From Rallus limicola (Eukaryota; Chordata; Aves; Gruiformes; Rallidae), in assembly GCA_022605955.1 (NCBI GenBank), contig JAKCOZ010000012.1:25294015-25358014 (forward strand): DNA of 64,000 bases, given 5' to 3'. Each line of letters begins with the position of its first letter. Position 1 is the stretch's first letter. Shown one piece after another: positions 62,279 to 64,000 of this stretch. Both the position numbers and the translations under genes were made by a program. The notes under the pieces are model-generated. The model searched no databases, was not told the origin of the DNA, and was given only the letters and a program-made list of their open reading frames with translations.

Positions 62279-63686
62279 ACATCTCTATCATGTATTTCAG
62301 CACACCAGGAAAGAGGAATAGTTAAAAGTAACGCCAGAGGATTTCAAATGAGTGGTCAAAATGCTGGAAGTGTTTGAAGATGGAGCTGAGCAAACATTGA
62401 CTCTTCCCCGAGCTAACACTGAAATCCTACTGGGGTTTTGAACCGCCTGTTTATAGCCAGGGAAAATGTATTTCTGTAACACACAAGGCACACAGGGGTT
62501 TTTGTTAATTCAGGTTCCTCATTCCACTCCAACCCTTCGCACCTAATGTGTGACACAATAATAAAATACAGATATGCCAACTGAGACCGTGGTTTCTGAT
62601 TTAGAGTAGATTGGAATGGTTCAAATGTCTTTTCTTGCTCTCATAGAAAATGGAAGTGTTCATGGCAAAAATAAACCTCAACAGATTTCATGACTAGTCT
62701 GGGTTGGTTTGGGTTTTTTTTCTCTTTCCTGCTCACACAGCTACTCAAAACGTTCTCACACTCCCAGAAATTTCTCATTTTCCATAATGTGGTTTAATGA
62801 GTTTATTGCTCAGCTCTTTGTAAACAAGGCACAGAGAGAGTTTTCCACGTTGAGTGAGCTTGACTCCAGTGGCTGGAGAGTTCATGACTTTGCTGCTAAG
62901 GGAGAAGCTTGAAGAAAAACAAGAATGAAATCTCATTAACGTTAATGGAGTTGAACTCACTTGCAGAAACATTCAATGTGACCAATTCCAGCAGCATTAT
63001 TTCTGTAAGGTAAACATGATATTTTGTTTTTCCTCAGTATGGGAAACTTCCAAAAACCACTCAGGGTTGGTAAAATCCATCTGATTACAGGCACTCCGAG
63101 CTGTGAAAACTGCTCAAACAGCTTTTGAAGGGCTGGGTATAACTACTTACTGGATGAGCACATGAGTTCCAGAAGTTAAGCATAATAAAGATCTTAGTGC
63201 TGTAGCTGATAAAGGGAGGCAGCAGCTATAACTGTGCCATCATGGGCCATTCAAACCCCAAATACAGCACTGGGGTGCTGCAGGTTGATTAGCACAGCAG
63301 GGCTTTTCTTAGAGCTGATAGTGCAATGCAAGTTTTTGCAACGTTTGCTAGGGCTGCTCATCCACCTGAAGCAGAGAGTGCTTCTTGATCCCACTTGGAA
63401 TGCTCAGAGACAAGTCTAACTTCTTAACAGTAGCTGGGGCAAGGGGCCAAGTGACTGTTTTTTCTTGACAAAGCAAATTTTGGCAATATTTACTTTTCAA
63501 GGATTGTTTTGGTTTGTTGGTGTGTGTCCCCCCCCTTTAATGTAATTGGAATCAAAGGCTTTTCACACACCTACTAGTTTGAAAGCCTCCATATTTCTTT
63601 CAGATGCCTGGGCTCATCAGACCTCTCCTGGCACATGCTTCATCTGCAAGCTCATAACATTATCCCCATCACACCAAAAGGTCTTA
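62279..63686. other. unique sequence
   Basis: No transposon or convincing exon. The minus donor CATCCA|GTAAGT at 63145 has no matching acceptor. Confidence 0.4.
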
Positions 63687-64000
63687 TCATAGAATCATAG
63701 AATTGTAGGGGTTGGAAGGGACCTTGAGAGATCATCGGGTCCAACCCCCTGCTAAAGCAGCTCCCCAGCTCATATTGCACAGGGCGGTGTCCAGACAGGG
63801 CTGGAATCTCTCCAGAGAAGGAGACTCCACACCCCCTGGGCAGCCTGGCCCAGGGCTCCCTCACCCTCACTGGGGAAAAGTTCTTCCCCATGTTGGGGTG
63901 GAACTTCCTAGGCTCCAACTTGCAGCCATTGCCCCTTGTCCTGTCTCCACAGAAACTGAAAAGGGGCTGGCCATTTCCCCCTGCATTCCCTGCTTAAGAA
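63687..64000 (-). mobile_element. CR1 LINE fragment, cut by the window end
   Basis: The 3' end at 63687 reads atcatagaatcatagaattg on the plus strand. It then has gttggaagggaccttgagag, aaggagactccacaccccc, aaaagttcttccccatgttg and ccttgtcctgtctccacag. The element continues past base 64000, so its 5' end is not seen. Confidence 0.95.

Overview
The window looks like AT-rich nuclear DNA from a bird, either intronic or intergenic. The main evidence is about 15 5'-truncated CR1 (Chicken Repeat 1) LINE fragments. They share the CR1 3' end: a ggtcccttccaaccc block followed by short attctatg-type repeats. There are also two avian endogenous-retrovirus-type LTRs. I see no bacterial-style operons, rRNA, tRNA or CRISPR, and no gene that I can name. 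I infer Aves; I cannot resolve order or species.

Layout. 1-15.3 kb is mostly unique sequence with one old CR1 scrap (5.2 kb). It also holds a perfect 36-bp inverted repeat (1.75 kb), a two-copy AT-rich minisatellite (3.4 kb), a 16-bp E-box palindrome (7.4 kb) and, at 10.2-12.9 kb, the best candidate coding exons. 15.3-29.6 kb carries four CR1s (one pair nearly adjacent) and a minus-strand LTR with a partial internal duplication (22.85-23.5 kb). The CR1 at 28.9-29.6 kb is the longest and keeps an open fragment of the reverse-transcriptase ORF. 32-36.5 kb holds three CR1s and several candidate minus-strand exons. 36.5-50.3 kb has no CR1 and is interrupted only by a GC-rich LTR-like block (about 42.35-43.51 kb). 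50.3-64 kb is again CR1-rich, with eight pieces.

Genes. The long open frames are either CR1 remnants, LTR sequence or chance. A search for splice sites around short open stretches gave several minus-strand candidate exons. The best pair is 12041-12153 and 11407-11511: both have good acceptors and donors, one open frame each, and compatible phases. Others are at 36872-36940, 33960-34068, 28538-28600 and 10215-10391. They could belong to one or more minus-strand genes, but short decoy exons are common in such DNA, so they are hypotheses. A competing plus-strand set at 12341-12855 looks like a terminal exon with two AATAAA signals. I do not recognise any of these proteins.
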